Positions 40,124 to 48,783 of a stretch of DNA of 64,000 bases are shown in pieces; within the stretch, counting starts at the first letter, position 1, and the number at the start of each line of letters is the position of its first letter. Below the pieces are notes generated by a model. The model worked only from the letters and a program-made list of their open reading frames with translations. It was not told the origin of the DNA and searched no databases. This DNA comes from Aliarcobacter cryaerophilus ATCC 43158 (lineage in GTDB: Bacteria; Campylobacterota; Campylobacteria; Campylobacterales; Arcobacteraceae): contig NZ_CP032823.1 of assembly GCF_003660105.1 (NCBI RefSeq), positions 1-64,000 on the forward strand. The letters are read 5' to 3'. Made by a program: the position numbers and the translations under genes.

Positions 40124-41203
40124 ATGTCAATAAATATAAATATTGAAAAATTAAAAAAAGATATAACTAGTGAAGATATTTTGGCTTCACTATTTTATTA
40201 TGCTGTTTTTGGAGAAAAAATATCCCAAAATGATTTAGAGAGATTTAAGTGGCATGGAATTTATGCAAAAGATGAAAAACAAACAAGTTTTTCTCTTAAA
40301 ATCCCTCTAAATCTAGGAGAGCTAAATTTATCTCAACTAGAGTCAATATTAAATATTTTAGAGATTTTTTCACTATTAAAAATATCTTTCAAAGATGGTC
40401 AAAAAATAGAGTTTGAAGATATAAAGTTAAGAGATATTCCAGAGATTTTTAATATTTTAAATAAAGTCGAACTATCTAGCTTTTTTGAGTCAAGTCATAG
40501 CATAAAAAAAGTTTTGACATGTCCTGTAAATGGTCTAGATACTACACAAATCTTTGATGTAGAAGAGTTAGCAAAAAAATTAAATGAGAGCTTTGTAGAG
40601 AATAAAAATTTCTTTAATCTTCCAAACAAATTGCAATTTGCAATAAGTGGTTATCGTGAAGGTTGTGATGCTGGATTTACCCCAGATGTTAGTTTTAATG
40701 CTTTTAAAAATAACAAAGATAAAATAGTTTTTGATTTAAAGATTTTGGATAAGGTTGTAGCTCAAATAAGTAGTTCTCAAATTATAAAAACCGCAAGAGT
40801 AATAGCTAGCGTATATAGAGATTTTGGAAATAGAGAAAAAAGTAACAACTTTAAAGAGTTTATAAAAGAGTTTACAATTGAGAGTTTTTGTGATATTTTA
40901 AGTTCGAATTTGGACATCAAAATAGAAGATAATCAAGAAATAAAGATATTAAACCAACCAAAAAAACCTAGAATGGGAATAAATAAAAGTTCAAAAGATG
41001 GTTACTCTTTTATAGGGCTAAAAAGTTTAAAAAAAGAGCTTACTAAAGATGATTTAAAAAATCTAATAGAAAATATGAAAAAATATAGTGCAACAAAGCT
41101 AAAAATTACTCATAAATCAAATATTATAATCTTAGATTTACCAAGTCAAAATAGTGATATTCTAGTAAACTCTCTTAAAAAAAGTGGATTAGTTTTAGAA
41201 TAA
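40124..41203 (+). CDS. Truncated ferredoxin-type sulfite/nitrite reductase-like protein without siroheme/Fe-S ligands
   Basis: This 359-residue protein matches the two ferredoxin-like half domains of NirA/sulfite reductases: FKWHGIYAKDEKQTSFSLKI (near 38-57) and GYSFIGLKSLKKELTKDDL (near 291-309). Between them are remnants of the first siroheme domain (TCPVNGLDTTQIFD, LQFAISG). The usual ISGCPxxC segment is altered to ISGYREGC, and the protein ends before the C-terminal domain that supplies the cluster and siroheme cysteines. Full enzymes are about 500 residues or more. It directly follows cysN and should reduce sulfite, yet it looks catalytically incomplete. It may be a degenerate or accessory subunit. 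The reading frame is intact throughout. Confidence 0.7.
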   Translation: MSININIEKLKKDITSEDILASLFYYAVFGEKISQNDLERFKWHGIYAKDEKQTSFSLKIPLNLGELNLSQLESILNILEIFSLLKISFKDGQKIEFEDIKLRDIPEIFNILNKVELSSFFESSHSIKKVLTCPVNGLDTTQIFDVEELAKKLNESFVENKNFFNLPNKLQFAISGYREGCDAGFTPDVSFNAFKNNKDKIVFDLKILDKVVAQISSSQIIKTARVIASVYRDFGNREKSNNFKEFIKEFTIESFCDILSSNLDIKIEDNQEIKILNQPKKPRMGINKSSKDGYSFIGLKSLKKELTKDDLKNLIENMKKYSATKLKITHKSNIIILDLPSQNSDILVNSLKKSGLVLE

Positions 41204-41204
41204 A

Positions 41205-41233
41205 ATAAATAGTTGAAAAAATCAACTATTTAT
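41205..41233. terminator. Convergent terminator hairpin
   Basis: A perfect 12-bp stem (41205-41216 with 41222-41233) with an AAAAA loop sits between the convergent sulfur operon and the MFS gene and overlaps the MFS stop codon. Confidence 0.6.
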
Positions 41234-42377
41234 AACTTCTAATAATTAAAAAGCTGATAATTGATAAAAAAGTGATACTAAAAGCTATCACAAAAAATCC
41301 ATTGTTATCAAAATTTAGAGCAATAGAAGATATTATTGCACCTAATCCAAATTGTAAAACACCAATAACTCCACTAGCAACTCCTGCATTTTTTGAAAAA
41401 TGCTCAATAGCTAAAGACATACAATTTCCAAAAATGAATGCCATCATACTCATATATGAAGCTATTATAATAACTGTAAAAATCAAGTTCATATCTTTGT
41501 GAATTAATAAAAATATAATACCAACACAAAATTGAATTAATGTTGCATATTTTGCAATATTTTTAGCTTCATAATGTTTAAGAAGTTTAACATTTACATT
41601 TATCATAGCTATTAAAATAATAAAATTTATACCAAAAAATAGTGGAAAATAGTCTGTTTTTATACCAAAATATTCAATATAAATATACGATGTTTTTGCA
41701 ATAATAATAAAAAAAGCACCAAAGCTAATAGCAAGTACCAACATAGCTTTCATGGCTTTTTTATGAGTTAAAACAAGTTTGTATGATTCAATAATATTTT
41801 GTTTTGTATATGTAAAACTTTCTGGTAAATCTTTATAAATAAAAAATGCAACAAGTAAAGCATAGATTGTTAAAAAGATAAAAATACCTTCCCATGGGAA
41901 AAAGTGAATTATAACAGCACCAAATACAGGAGCCAAAAGAGGAGCTAAACTTCTAACCATTCCAATAAGTGAAAAAACTTTTGCTGCTTCTTGTCCGCTA
42001 AATCTATCTCTTACAGCAGCAGTTGCATTTACAACTGTAATTCCACCAAAAAATGCTTCTAAAAATCTATAAATCCATAATTCATAAATAGATGAACTAA
42101 AGATTATTAAGAAACTAAAAAGAGCATATCCTAAAAGTCCAACAATAGAACCAATCCTTCTTCCATATCTATCAGAAATTGGACCTCCAAAAATTTGTCC
42201 TATAGCAAATCCTATTAAAAATATAGATAAAGATAATTCAACTTTGTGAATATTTACGTCAAAATATTTTGCAATTTCTGGGATTGATGGTAAATATGTA
42301 TCTATTCCCATAGGCGCTACTGAAGATAAAATAGATATAAGAATAATTAAATATAGATGATTAATAGATTTTCGCAT
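41226..42377 (-). CDS. Bcr/CflA-family drug MFS transporter
   Basis: This 383-residue inner-membrane protein has about twelve helices. The opening MGIDTYLPSIPEIAKYF (about 23-39) and GFAIGQIFGGPISDRYGRR (about 56-74) are signatures of the Bcr/CflA drug:proton antiporter branch. Export of chloramphenicol-like, bicyclomycin-like or sulfonamide compounds is typical of the family; the actual substrate is unknown. It is a single gene, convergent with the cys cluster. Confidence 0.88.
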   Translation of the reverse strand: MRKSINHLYLIILISILSSVAPMGIDTYLPSIPEIAKYFDVNIHKVELSLSIFLIGFAIGQIFGGPISDRYGRRIGSIVGLLGYALFSFLIIFSSSIYELWIYRFLEAFFGGITVVNATAAVRDRFSGQEAAKVFSLIGMVRSLAPLLAPVFGAVIIHFFPWEGIFIFLTIYALLVAFFIYKDLPESFTYTKQNIIESYKLVLTHKKAMKAMLVLAISFGAFFIIIAKTSYIYIEYFGIKTDYFPLFFGINFIILIAMINVNVKLLKHYEAKNIAKYATLIQFCVGIIFLLIHKDMNLIFTVIIIASYMSMMAFIFGNCMSLAIEHFSKNAGVASGVIGVLQFGLGAIISSIALNFDNNGFFVIAFSITFLSIISFLIIRSYK

Positions 42378-42457
42378 AAAAACTCATTTGTAAAATATTA
42401 TAAATTTTTTTGATTTTAAAGATTAGAAATTAAAAAATTGATAGTAAAATTGTAGTT

Positions 42458-42505
42458 AAAAGAGGATAAAAATCCTCTTTTATAGATTTTATAGGCTATG
42501 CCTAT
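42458..42505 (-). terminator. Terminator of dps (two hairpins)
   Basis: A perfect 10-bp stem AAAAGAGGAT/ATCCTCTTTT (42458-42467 with 42472-42481) is followed by Ts on the minus strand. A small ATAGGC/GCCTAT hairpin at 42491-42505 covers the dps stop codon. Confidence 0.6.
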
Positions 42506-42939
42506 TTTTGCATACTGCTTAACATCCATAAATCTTTTTCAAGTTTTGCAACTTTTTCATCTGCAAATGCTTCAGTTCCTTTATCATCTTCTTCACTAGC
42601 AGCAATACTTAGTTTTTTGAAAGATTTTAAAAGGTATTCAAAATCAGCAGTTATTTTTTCTACTATTTCTCTTGATTTAAAGCTATCACCTTTTTCAGTC
42701 TCAATTTTTGTAGCTTTACTTAACTCTTCAATAGTTAAATATGGTTTATCACCTAAGATAATTGTTCTTTCTGCCATATCATCGAAAAGAACTGACATTT
42801 CATTATAAAGCCCTTCTGTATAAGAATGAACTGGGTGAAAATCCATACCTTTTACATTCCAATGATAATTATGAACTTTTATATATAAAGCATGTGCATC
42901 TGCTTGAATTTGTTTTAACTGTTTAATTACTTTTGACAT
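42502..42939 (-). CDS. dps: Dps-family DNA-protecting ferritin
   Basis: This 145-residue mini-ferritin assembles into a dodecamer that oxidises and stores iron and protects DNA. The dinuclear ferroxidase ligands are visible: His in HNYHWNVKG (about 23-31), and His/Asp/Glu in HPVHSY and DDMAER (about 35-58). Length is standard. It has its own strong promoter. The hydrogen peroxide link makes it a functional neighbour of the yaaA genes discussed elsewhere, but not a physical one. Confidence 0.92.
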   Translation of the reverse strand: MSKVIKQLKQIQADAHALYIKVHNYHWNVKGMDFHPVHSYTEGLYNEMSVLFDDMAERTIILGDKPYLTIEELSKATKIETEKGDSFKSREIVEKITADFEYLLKSFKKLSIAASEEDDKGTEAFADEKVAKLEKDLWMLSSMQK

Positions 42940-42968
42940 TTTATAACTCCTTGAAATTTTGTTAAACT

Positions 42969-42997
42969 ATTATAGTATCAAAAAATATGCTTGTCAA
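42969..42997 (-). promoter_or_regulatory. Sigma-70 promoter of dps
   Basis: On the minus strand TTGACA (42992-42997) and TATAAT (42969-42974) are separated by exactly 17 bp, about 30 bp upstream of the dps ATG. No clear PerR or Fur box was identified. Confidence 0.75.
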
Positions 42998-43000
42998 GAT

Positions 43001-43645
43001 TTATTTAAGGATTTTTAAAATCTCAATAGGATTTGAAACTATAAAATCAGCTCCAAAATCTCTTAACTCTTTTTCATCTCTAAATCCCCATAAAACACCA
43101 ATTGCAGTCATATTTGCACTTTTTGCTGTTTGCATATCTATTTTTGTATCTCCTATAAAATAGCTTTTTTCGCAAGAGCTATTAAAACATTTTACAATAT
43201 CAAGAGCAGCTTTGGGGTCTGGTTTTTTTGGAACATCTTCTTTTTGTCCATGAATCTCTTTAAAATCATAATTTTTAAAAAAATGGTTTACATATGAAAC
43301 TGTAAATTCATGAGGTTTATTTGATAAAACTGCTAAATTTATATCTAATTTTTTTAATTCATCTAATAAATCATAAATACCATCATAAGGTATAGTTTTT
43401 GAGTGTAGTTTTCCATCATACTCTACTTTAAATCTTTTTATTACTTCATCTTTTATCTCTTTTGATTCATTCTTTAAAGCATTTTCAACTAAAATATCAA
43501 CTCCTCCACCAACAAAATATTTATAATCTTCAATTTTATGAATTGGAAGTTTTAAGCTTTCTAGCACCTTATTCATACTAGATGCTATATCTTCAATCGA
43601 GTCCAAAAGTGTTCCATCAAGGTCAAATATAACTGTTTTTTTCAT
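43001..43645 (-). CDS. gph: HAD hydrolase, phosphoglycolate phosphatase-like
   Basis: This 214-residue HAD phosphatase has motif I VIFDLDGTLLDS (about 5-16) with the nucleophilic aspartate, motif II LSNKP (about 107-111), and motif IV GDTKIDMQTAK (about 166-176). The cap and length match the Gph group, which removes phosphate from 2-phosphoglycolate formed during DNA repair. Substrate assignment is by family resemblance. Its end abuts the dps promoter. Confidence 0.82.
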   Translation of the reverse strand: MKKTVIFDLDGTLLDSIEDIASSMNKVLESLKLPIHKIEDYKYFVGGGVDILVENALKNESKEIKDEVIKRFKVEYDGKLHSKTIPYDGIYDLLDELKKLDINLAVLSNKPHEFTVSYVNHFFKNYDFKEIHGQKEDVPKKPDPKAALDIVKCFNSSCEKSYFIGDTKIDMQTAKSANMTAIGVLWGFRDEKELRDFGADFIVSNPIEILKILK

Positions 43646-43748
43646 TCTATAAATTCTCCTTTTATCTAAAGTGTAACTTTTTGTTAATATAAAGTTATAA
43701 GATGTGTAAATATAGTTAATATTATATAAAGAATAGTTTTAATATGGT

Positions 43749-43754
43749 TATAAT
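43749..43754 (+). promoter_or_regulatory. -10 element of the ALS-like gene
   Basis: TATAAT at 43749-43754 within a TGG-TTATAAT context lies about 100 bp upstream of the TPP enzyme start. The 211-bp gap otherwise holds only AT-rich sequence, and no gene was seen in it. Confidence 0.4.
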
Positions 43755-43856
43755 ATCATTTGTTTATTAAGTATGAAAAAATATAATATTTTTTATATTT
43801 AAAATTAGCTATGAGATTTATTTTAAAACTATTAATCAAAACGGAGTGAAAGAAAG

Positions 43857-45509
43857 ATGAATGCATCAGATTTATTTATAAAAGCATTAGAAAACGAAGG
43901 TGTTGAGTACATTTTTGGTGTTCCAGGTGAAGAAAACTTAGATTTCTTGGAAGCTATGAGAAAATCAAATATCAAACTTATTTTAACAAGACATGAGCAA
44001 GGTGCAGGATTTATGGCCGCAACTTATGGAAGATTAACAGGAAAAGTTGGAGTTTGTTTAGCAACTCTTGGCCCAGGTGCAACTAACTTTGCTACAAGTG
44101 CAGCTTATGCACAACTTGGTGGAATGCCAATGATGATGATTACTGGTCAAAAACCAATTAAAAAATCAAAACAAGGAAGATTCCAAATCATTGATATCGT
44201 AAGAATGATGAGACCAATGACTAAATTTGCAAAACAAATTGTAAATGCAAATAATATCCCTTCTGTTGTAAGAGATGCATTTAAAATAGCTACTACTGAA
44301 AGACCAGGAGCTGTTCATATTGAATTACCTGAAGATATTGCTGAAGAGAAAGTAGATGCAGATACAACTATTTATCCAGTACATAATGTAAAATATCCAG
44401 TTGCAGTTGATGAGGTTATTGCTGAAGCAGTTGCTATGATTGAAAAAGCAAAAAGACCACTTTTATTAATTGGAGCAGGTGCTAACAGAACAAGAATTGG
44501 AAATACATTAACAGATTTTGTTAACAAAACTGGAATGGCATTTTTCTCTACTCAAATGGGTAAAGGTGTTGTTGATGAAAACCACCCAATGTGTTTAAGT
44601 GCTGCTGCATTATCAAAAGATGACTTTGTTCACTGTGCAATTGAGAGAGCTGACTTAATTATCAATGTTGGACATGATGTTATTGAAAAACCACCATTTT
44701 TTATGTCAAATAAAGAGGGTGCAACAAAAGTTATGCATGTAAACTTCTTCCCAAGTGAAGTAGATGATACATATTTCCCACAAATGGACGTTATTGGTGA
44801 TATTGCTGGAAATATCAAAAAATTCACTGATAAAATAACTGTTCAACCTCACTGGGATTTTGATTATTATACAAGATTAGCAGATGAAATTAGAACAAGA
44901 TTATCAAAATATTTTGGTGATAATAGATTCCCAATTTTACCTCAAAGAGCTGTAAGATCTATTAGACAAACTTTAGCTGCTGAAGATATAGTAACTTTAG
45001 ATAATGGTGTTTATAAAATCTGGTTTGCAAGAAATTATAGATGTGCAAAACCAAATACACTTTTACTTGATAATGCACTTGCAACTATGGGTGCAGGACT
45101 TCCTTCTGGAATGATGGCAAAAATGATTAATCCAGATAAAAAAGTTGTTGCTGTTTGTGGAGATGGTGGATTTATGATGAATTCACAAGAGATGGAAACT
45201 GCAATCAGATTAGGTATTGATATGACTGTAATTATCCTAAATGATAATGCATACGGAATGATTAAATGGAAACAAACAGGTATGGGATTTGAGTCATTTG
45301 GACTTGATCTTGGAAATCCTGATTTTGTTAAATATGCAGAGTCTTATGGAGCAAAAGGTTATAGACCAACTTCAGTAGAAGATTTTGAAAAAACTTTAAA
45401 AGAGTGTGTTAACTCAAAAGGTCTTCACTTAATTGACCTTGCAGTTGATTACTCTTTAAACCACTCAATCTTAAATGAGTTATTACCACAAAAAACTTGT
45501 ATGATATAA
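43857..45509 (+). CDS. Acetolactate synthase-like TPP-dependent enzyme
   Basis: This 550-residue enzyme has the three-domain ThDP fold. The catalytic glutamate region is LILTRHEQGAGFMAATYGR (near 41-59). The ThDP-binding GDGGFMMNSQEMETA motif starts near 435 and continues to LNDNAYGM. It resembles the large subunit of acetolactate synthase, but no small regulatory subunit gene is adjacent. The next gene is an aldehyde dehydrogenase, so a catabolic role (decarboxylating a 2-oxoacid or making acetoin precursors) is more likely than isoleucine/valine synthesis. The exact reaction is unknown. Confidence 0.85.
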   Translation: MNASDLFIKALENEGVEYIFGVPGEENLDFLEAMRKSNIKLILTRHEQGAGFMAATYGRLTGKVGVCLATLGPGATNFATSAAYAQLGGMPMMMITGQKPIKKSKQGRFQIIDIVRMMRPMTKFAKQIVNANNIPSVVRDAFKIATTERPGAVHIELPEDIAEEKVDADTTIYPVHNVKYPVAVDEVIAEAVAMIEKAKRPLLLIGAGANRTRIGNTLTDFVNKTGMAFFSTQMGKGVVDENHPMCLSAAALSKDDFVHCAIERADLIINVGHDVIEKPPFFMSNKEGATKVMHVNFFPSEVDDTYFPQMDVIGDIAGNIKKFTDKITVQPHWDFDYYTRLADEIRTRLSKYFGDNRFPILPQRAVRSIRQTLAAEDIVTLDNGVYKIWFARNYRCAKPNTLLLDNALATMGAGLPSGMMAKMINPDKKVVAVCGDGGFMMNSQEMETAIRLGIDMTVIILNDNAYGMIKWKQTGMGFESFGLDLGNPDFVKYAESYGAKGYRPTSVEDFEKTLKECVNSKGLHLIDLAVDYSLNHSILNELLPQKTCMI

Positions 45510-45522
45510 ATCATACTTTCAA

Positions 45523-45554
45523 AAAGGGGCTTTAGATTTAAAGCCCCTTTTTTT
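45523..45554 (+). terminator. Intrinsic terminator after the ALS-like gene
   Basis: An 11-bp stem AAAGGGGCTTT/AAAGCCCCTTT with a 6-nt loop is followed by a T-run. This is the strongest terminator in the window; it would reduce readthrough into the aldehyde dehydrogenase gene. Confidence 0.85.
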
Positions 45555-45582
45555 AATCTTAAAATATATATAAAGGAAAAAT

Positions 45583-46974
45583 ATGAGCAAAATAGATGTT
45601 ACATCACCATTTGATGGAAAAGTAGTAGGAAGTGTAAATTTTAATACTTACGAAGAAGTTGAAGCTGCAATTGATTTAGCACATAAAACTTTTGTAAACA
45701 AAGATGGATGGTTACCAAAATATAAAAGAGTTGAGATTTTAGAAAATGTTATGAAAATTATGAGTTCTCAAGTTGAAGAGCTTACAATTCTTTGTGCAAG
45801 TGAAGGTGGAAAACCTTATATTGACTCTAAAGTTGAAATTTTAAGAGCAATAAATGGTATTAAAATAGCTATTGAGCATTTAAGTGTATTTGAAGGTAAA
45901 GAAGTTGCAATGGGGCACACAAATACAAGTGCAAATAGATTAGCTTATACATTTAAAGAACCAATTGGTGTAGTTGCTGCAATTTCTGCATTTAATCACC
46001 CATTTAATCTTGCTGTTCACCAAGTAATCCCTGCTATTGCAGCTGGTTGTCCAGTAATTATTAGACCAGCAACACAAACTCCTATGAGTGCAGTAAAACT
46101 TGTAGAGATTTTAAAAGAAGCTGGTCTTCCAAATGGTTGGGCTCAATCTGTTGTTTGCGATAGAAAAGGTGGAGAATTACTAGCAACTAGTCCAAAAACT
46201 GCATTTCTAACATTTATTGGTTCAGGAAGTGTTGGTTGGTACTTAAACTCAAAAGCTAGTGATGGAACAAGAGTTGTTTTAGAACATGGTGGAGTTGCTC
46301 CTGTTATTGTTGAAGCTGATGCTGATATAGAAGATATGATTCCAGCTCTTGCTAAAGGTGGTTTCTACCATGCTGGACAAGTTTGTGTATCTGTTCAAAG
46401 AGTATTTGTTCAAGAGTCAATTTGTGAAGAAGTAGCTTCTAAGCTTGCAACTGCTGCTTCAAAACTAATAGTTGGAAATCAATTAGACCCAAAAACTGAA
46501 GTTGGACCTTTAATTAATAATGGTGAAGTTGATAGAATCGAAGAGTGGGTTAATGAAGCAGTTGCTAAAGGTGGAAAAATTTTAACAGGTGGTAAAAGAA
46601 TTGGAGCATCTTGTTTTGAACCAACAGTTATTTTAAATCCAGCAGAAGATGCTTTAATATCTACAAAAGAGGTATTCGGACCAGTTGTTTGTATCTATTC
46701 TTATAAAGATTTAGATGAAGCAATTGATAGAGCAAACCAACTAGATGTTTCATTCCAAGCAGCAGTATTTACAAAAAATATTGATAAAGCTTTAAAAACT
46801 GTAAAAAGATTAAATGCAACTGCAGTTATGGTAAATGATCATACAGCATTTAGAGTTGATTGGATGCCATTTGGTGGAGCAAAAGTATCAGGATTAGGAA
46901 TGGGTGGAATTCCTCACTCTATGCATGATATGAGTGTTGAAAAAATGATGGTTATAAAATCACCAGTTTTATAA
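45583..46974 (+). CDS. NAD(P)-dependent aldehyde dehydrogenase
   Basis: This 463-residue enzyme oxidises an aldehyde to its acid. The catalytic cysteine is C268 in GQVCVSVQRV and the general-base glutamate is E234 in LEHGG. The NAD-binding fold contains FNHPFNLAVHQVIPAIAAG (near 138-156). It is close to succinate-semialdehyde and lactaldehyde dehydrogenases in size; the substrate is not determined. It is paired with the preceding ThDP enzyme gene, although a terminator lies between them. Confidence 0.9.
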   Translation: MSKIDVTSPFDGKVVGSVNFNTYEEVEAAIDLAHKTFVNKDGWLPKYKRVEILENVMKIMSSQVEELTILCASEGGKPYIDSKVEILRAINGIKIAIEHLSVFEGKEVAMGHTNTSANRLAYTFKEPIGVVAAISAFNHPFNLAVHQVIPAIAAGCPVIIRPATQTPMSAVKLVEILKEAGLPNGWAQSVVCDRKGGELLATSPKTAFLTFIGSGSVGWYLNSKASDGTRVVLEHGGVAPVIVEADADIEDMIPALAKGGFYHAGQVCVSVQRVFVQESICEEVASKLATAASKLIVGNQLDPKTEVGPLINNGEVDRIEEWVNEAVAKGGKILTGGKRIGASCFEPTVILNPAEDALISTKEVFGPVVCIYSYKDLDEAIDRANQLDVSFQAAVFTKNIDKALKTVKRLNATAVMVNDHTAFRVDWMPFGGAKVSGLGMGGIPHSMHDMSVEKMMVIKSPVL

Positions 46975-46995
46975 TTTTTGATAAATATCAATTTA

Positions 46996-47030
46996 AAAGC
47001 TAAGGTTTTTATAACCTTAGCTTTTTTTAT
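46996..47030 (+). terminator. Intrinsic terminator after the aldehyde dehydrogenase gene
   Basis: A perfect 12-bp stem (46996-47007 with 47013-47024), a 5-nt loop and a T-run form a textbook terminator. Confidence 0.85.
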
Positions 47031-47050
47031 TTTTAAATTTAGGATAATAA

Positions 47051-47698
47051 ATGGATTGGCTTGATGTAATTGATTTAGAAAAACAAAAAGATTATTATAA
47101 ATCTTTAGAAAAAGAGATAAATAAAAGATATGAGACAACAACAGTTTTTCCAGAAAAAGAGAATATTTTTAAAGCATTTTCTCTAACAAAGATTGATAAT
47201 CTAAAAGTTGTAATCTTAGGACAAGACCCCTATCATGGAGCTGGACAGGCTCAAGGTTTGGCATTTTCAACACCATCAAATATAAAAAATCCACCATCTA
47301 TGCAAAATATATTAAAAGAGATAAATGATGATTTACAAAAGCCATCAATTTGTATTGATGGGGATTTAACTTCTTGGGCGAAGCAGGGTGTTTTACTTTT
47401 AAACAGTGTTTTAACAGTTGAAGAAGCAAAAGCGGCTAGTCATAAAAATTTAGGCTGGGAAGTTTTTACAGATAATATAATTAAATATATTAGTCAAAAC
47501 TGTGAAAATATAATTTTTTTACTTTGGGGAACACCCGCAATTAAAAAAAGTAGTTTAATTGATAAAAATAAGCACCACATATTAACATCAGTTCATCCAA
47601 GCCCACTAAGTTCATATAGAGGATTTTTTGGTTGTAAACACTTCTCACAAACAAATGATATTTTAAAATCTTTAAATAAAGAATCTATTATTTGGTAG
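47051..47698 (+). CDS. ung: Uracil-DNA glycosylase
   Basis: This 215-residue repair enzyme removes uracil from DNA. It shows the catalytic GQDPYHGAGQAQGLAFS motif with D59, the LLLNSVLTVE segment that contacts uracil, and the DNA-intercalation loop HPSPLSSYRG with H182. It is a family 1 enzyme of normal length. It converges with the YgbA-type gene, 1 bp apart. Confidence 0.95.
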   Translation: MDWLDVIDLEKQKDYYKSLEKEINKRYETTTVFPEKENIFKAFSLTKIDNLKVVILGQDPYHGAGQAQGLAFSTPSNIKNPPSMQNILKEINDDLQKPSICIDGDLTSWAKQGVLLLNSVLTVEEAKAASHKNLGWEVFTDNIIKYISQNCENIIFLLWGTPAIKKSSLIDKNKHHILTSVHPSPLSSYRGFFGCKHFSQTNDILKSLNKESIIW

Positions 47699-47699
47699 A

Positions 47700-48047
47700 T
47701 TAATTAAAAAGATTCATAACTCTTGATTTGATTTTTCCAAGGGAGAGTTTTATAGCTGAATATTTCATAACTCTTGCTGTTTCTTTCCATTTAGATTTTT
47801 CATAACATGGAGATGGACATCTTCTACAACGTGGTTTAATCTCATGAGGACAGCCTTGCAATCTATCAAAAGAGTATTTTATATCTTCAAAACATTTACT
47901 GCAAAGATTAAGTTCTAAATTGAATTCTTTCTCTTTATAATAAAGTTTAATAAGAATATTTTTTTTGCCTTCATGCTTATCTTTACAATAAAGTTCATAA
48001 AATTTTTTGAGTACATCTATCTCAATTTTGTATTTTTCATGCGTCAT
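47700..48047 (-). CDS. YgbA-type (nitrous-oxide-stimulated) cysteine-rich protein
   Basis: This 115-residue protein has the cysteine pattern of the YgbA_NO family: LCSKC near 50-54, then CPHEIKPRCRRCPSPCY near 68-84. YgbA proteins are induced by nitric oxide and aid growth under nitrosative stress. The Crp/Fnr-type regulator gene is divergent across an 81-bp region with an FNR-type box positioned near -44 of a likely ygbA promoter, so that regulator probably activates it. Confidence 0.82.
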   Translation of the reverse strand: MTHEKYKIEIDVLKKFYELYCKDKHEGKKNILIKLYYKEKEFNLELNLCSKCFEDIKYSFDRLQGCPHEIKPRCRRCPSPCYEKSKWKETARVMKYSAIKLSLGKIKSRVMNLFN

Positions 48048-48102
48048 TTTATATCTTTAATTTTACTTTATATAATATTTGCATACAATAATTAATAGAT
48101 AA

Positions 48103-48116
48103 TTGATAGGCGTCAA
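48103..48116. promoter_or_regulatory. FNR-type operator (TTGA-N6-TCAA)
   Basis: A TTGA-TAGGCG-TCAA dyad differs by one base from the FNR consensus TTGAT-N4-ATCAA. It is centred about 44 bp upstream of a plausible ygbA start point set by the minus-strand -10 TATTAT (48072-48077). It also overlaps the leader of the regulator gene 12 bp before its ATG. It fits activation of ygbA together with autoregulation. Confidence 0.6.
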
Positions 48117-48128
48117 GAAGGAGAGAAA

Positions 48129-48770
48129 ATGAATAAATATGGGGATTATAAATATTTTAATTTTTTAGAAGAGAAGGATTTAGATAAATTAAAAGATATA
48201 TCTATTAAAAAAACATACAAAAAAGATGAAATTTTATTCTACAAAGGTGATGAGTCAAAATATCTTCATCTTTTAGTTTCTGGAATTGCAAAGTTATATA
48301 CTCACGATTTTAAAGACAATGAAGTTGTAATTCATAATCTCATTGGTCCTGCACTTATTGCTGAAATTATGAATTATGAAGAGATGGATTTTTTAGCAAA
48401 TTGTTCTTTTGATACTGATGCAGAAGTTATTTTAATAGATTATAAAAAGTTTAAAGAGGAGTTTTTGCAAAAACCAGAGATTTCAATGTTTTTTATAAAA
48501 TCATTAACAAAAAAGATAAAGTTTTTACAAAATTTCATAGATTATAATGTAAGCTTAAACAGTATGGAAAAGATTGCAAAATTTTTGTATGAAAATGAAG
48601 AACTTCTTAAAACTCTAAAACAGGTAAAAATAGCTCAAATCTTAAATATTACTCCAGAGACTTTTTCAAGACAACTAGCAAAACTAAAAAAAGAGAATAT
48701 TATAGAGAATGAAAAAGGCTATATCAAAATTTTAGATTATAAAAAAATACAAAATTTTATAAGTAATTAA
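48129..48770 (+). CDS. Crp/Fnr-family transcriptional regulator, probably NO-responsive
   Basis: This 213-residue protein has a cyclic-nucleotide-binding-like sensor domain (about 10-125), a dimer helix and a winged HTH. The recognition helix ETFSRQLAKLK has the E--SR pattern that in FNR reads TTGA. It lacks the N-terminal cysteine cluster of FNR, so it does not bind a [4Fe-4S] cluster in that way and may use heme, like NssR or DNR. The divergent YgbA-type gene supports a nitric-oxide response role. The host yaaA 5' part follows 13 bp downstream. Confidence 0.85.
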   Translation: MNKYGDYKYFNFLEEKDLDKLKDISIKKTYKKDEILFYKGDESKYLHLLVSGIAKLYTHDFKDNEVVIHNLIGPALIAEIMNYEEMDFLANCSFDTDAEVILIDYKKFKEEFLQKPEISMFFIKSLTKKIKFLQNFIDYNVSLNSMEKIAKFLYENEELLKTLKQVKIAQILNITPETFSRQLAKLKKENIIENEKGYIKILDYKKIQNFISN

Positions 48771-48783
48771 TATAAGGATATAT

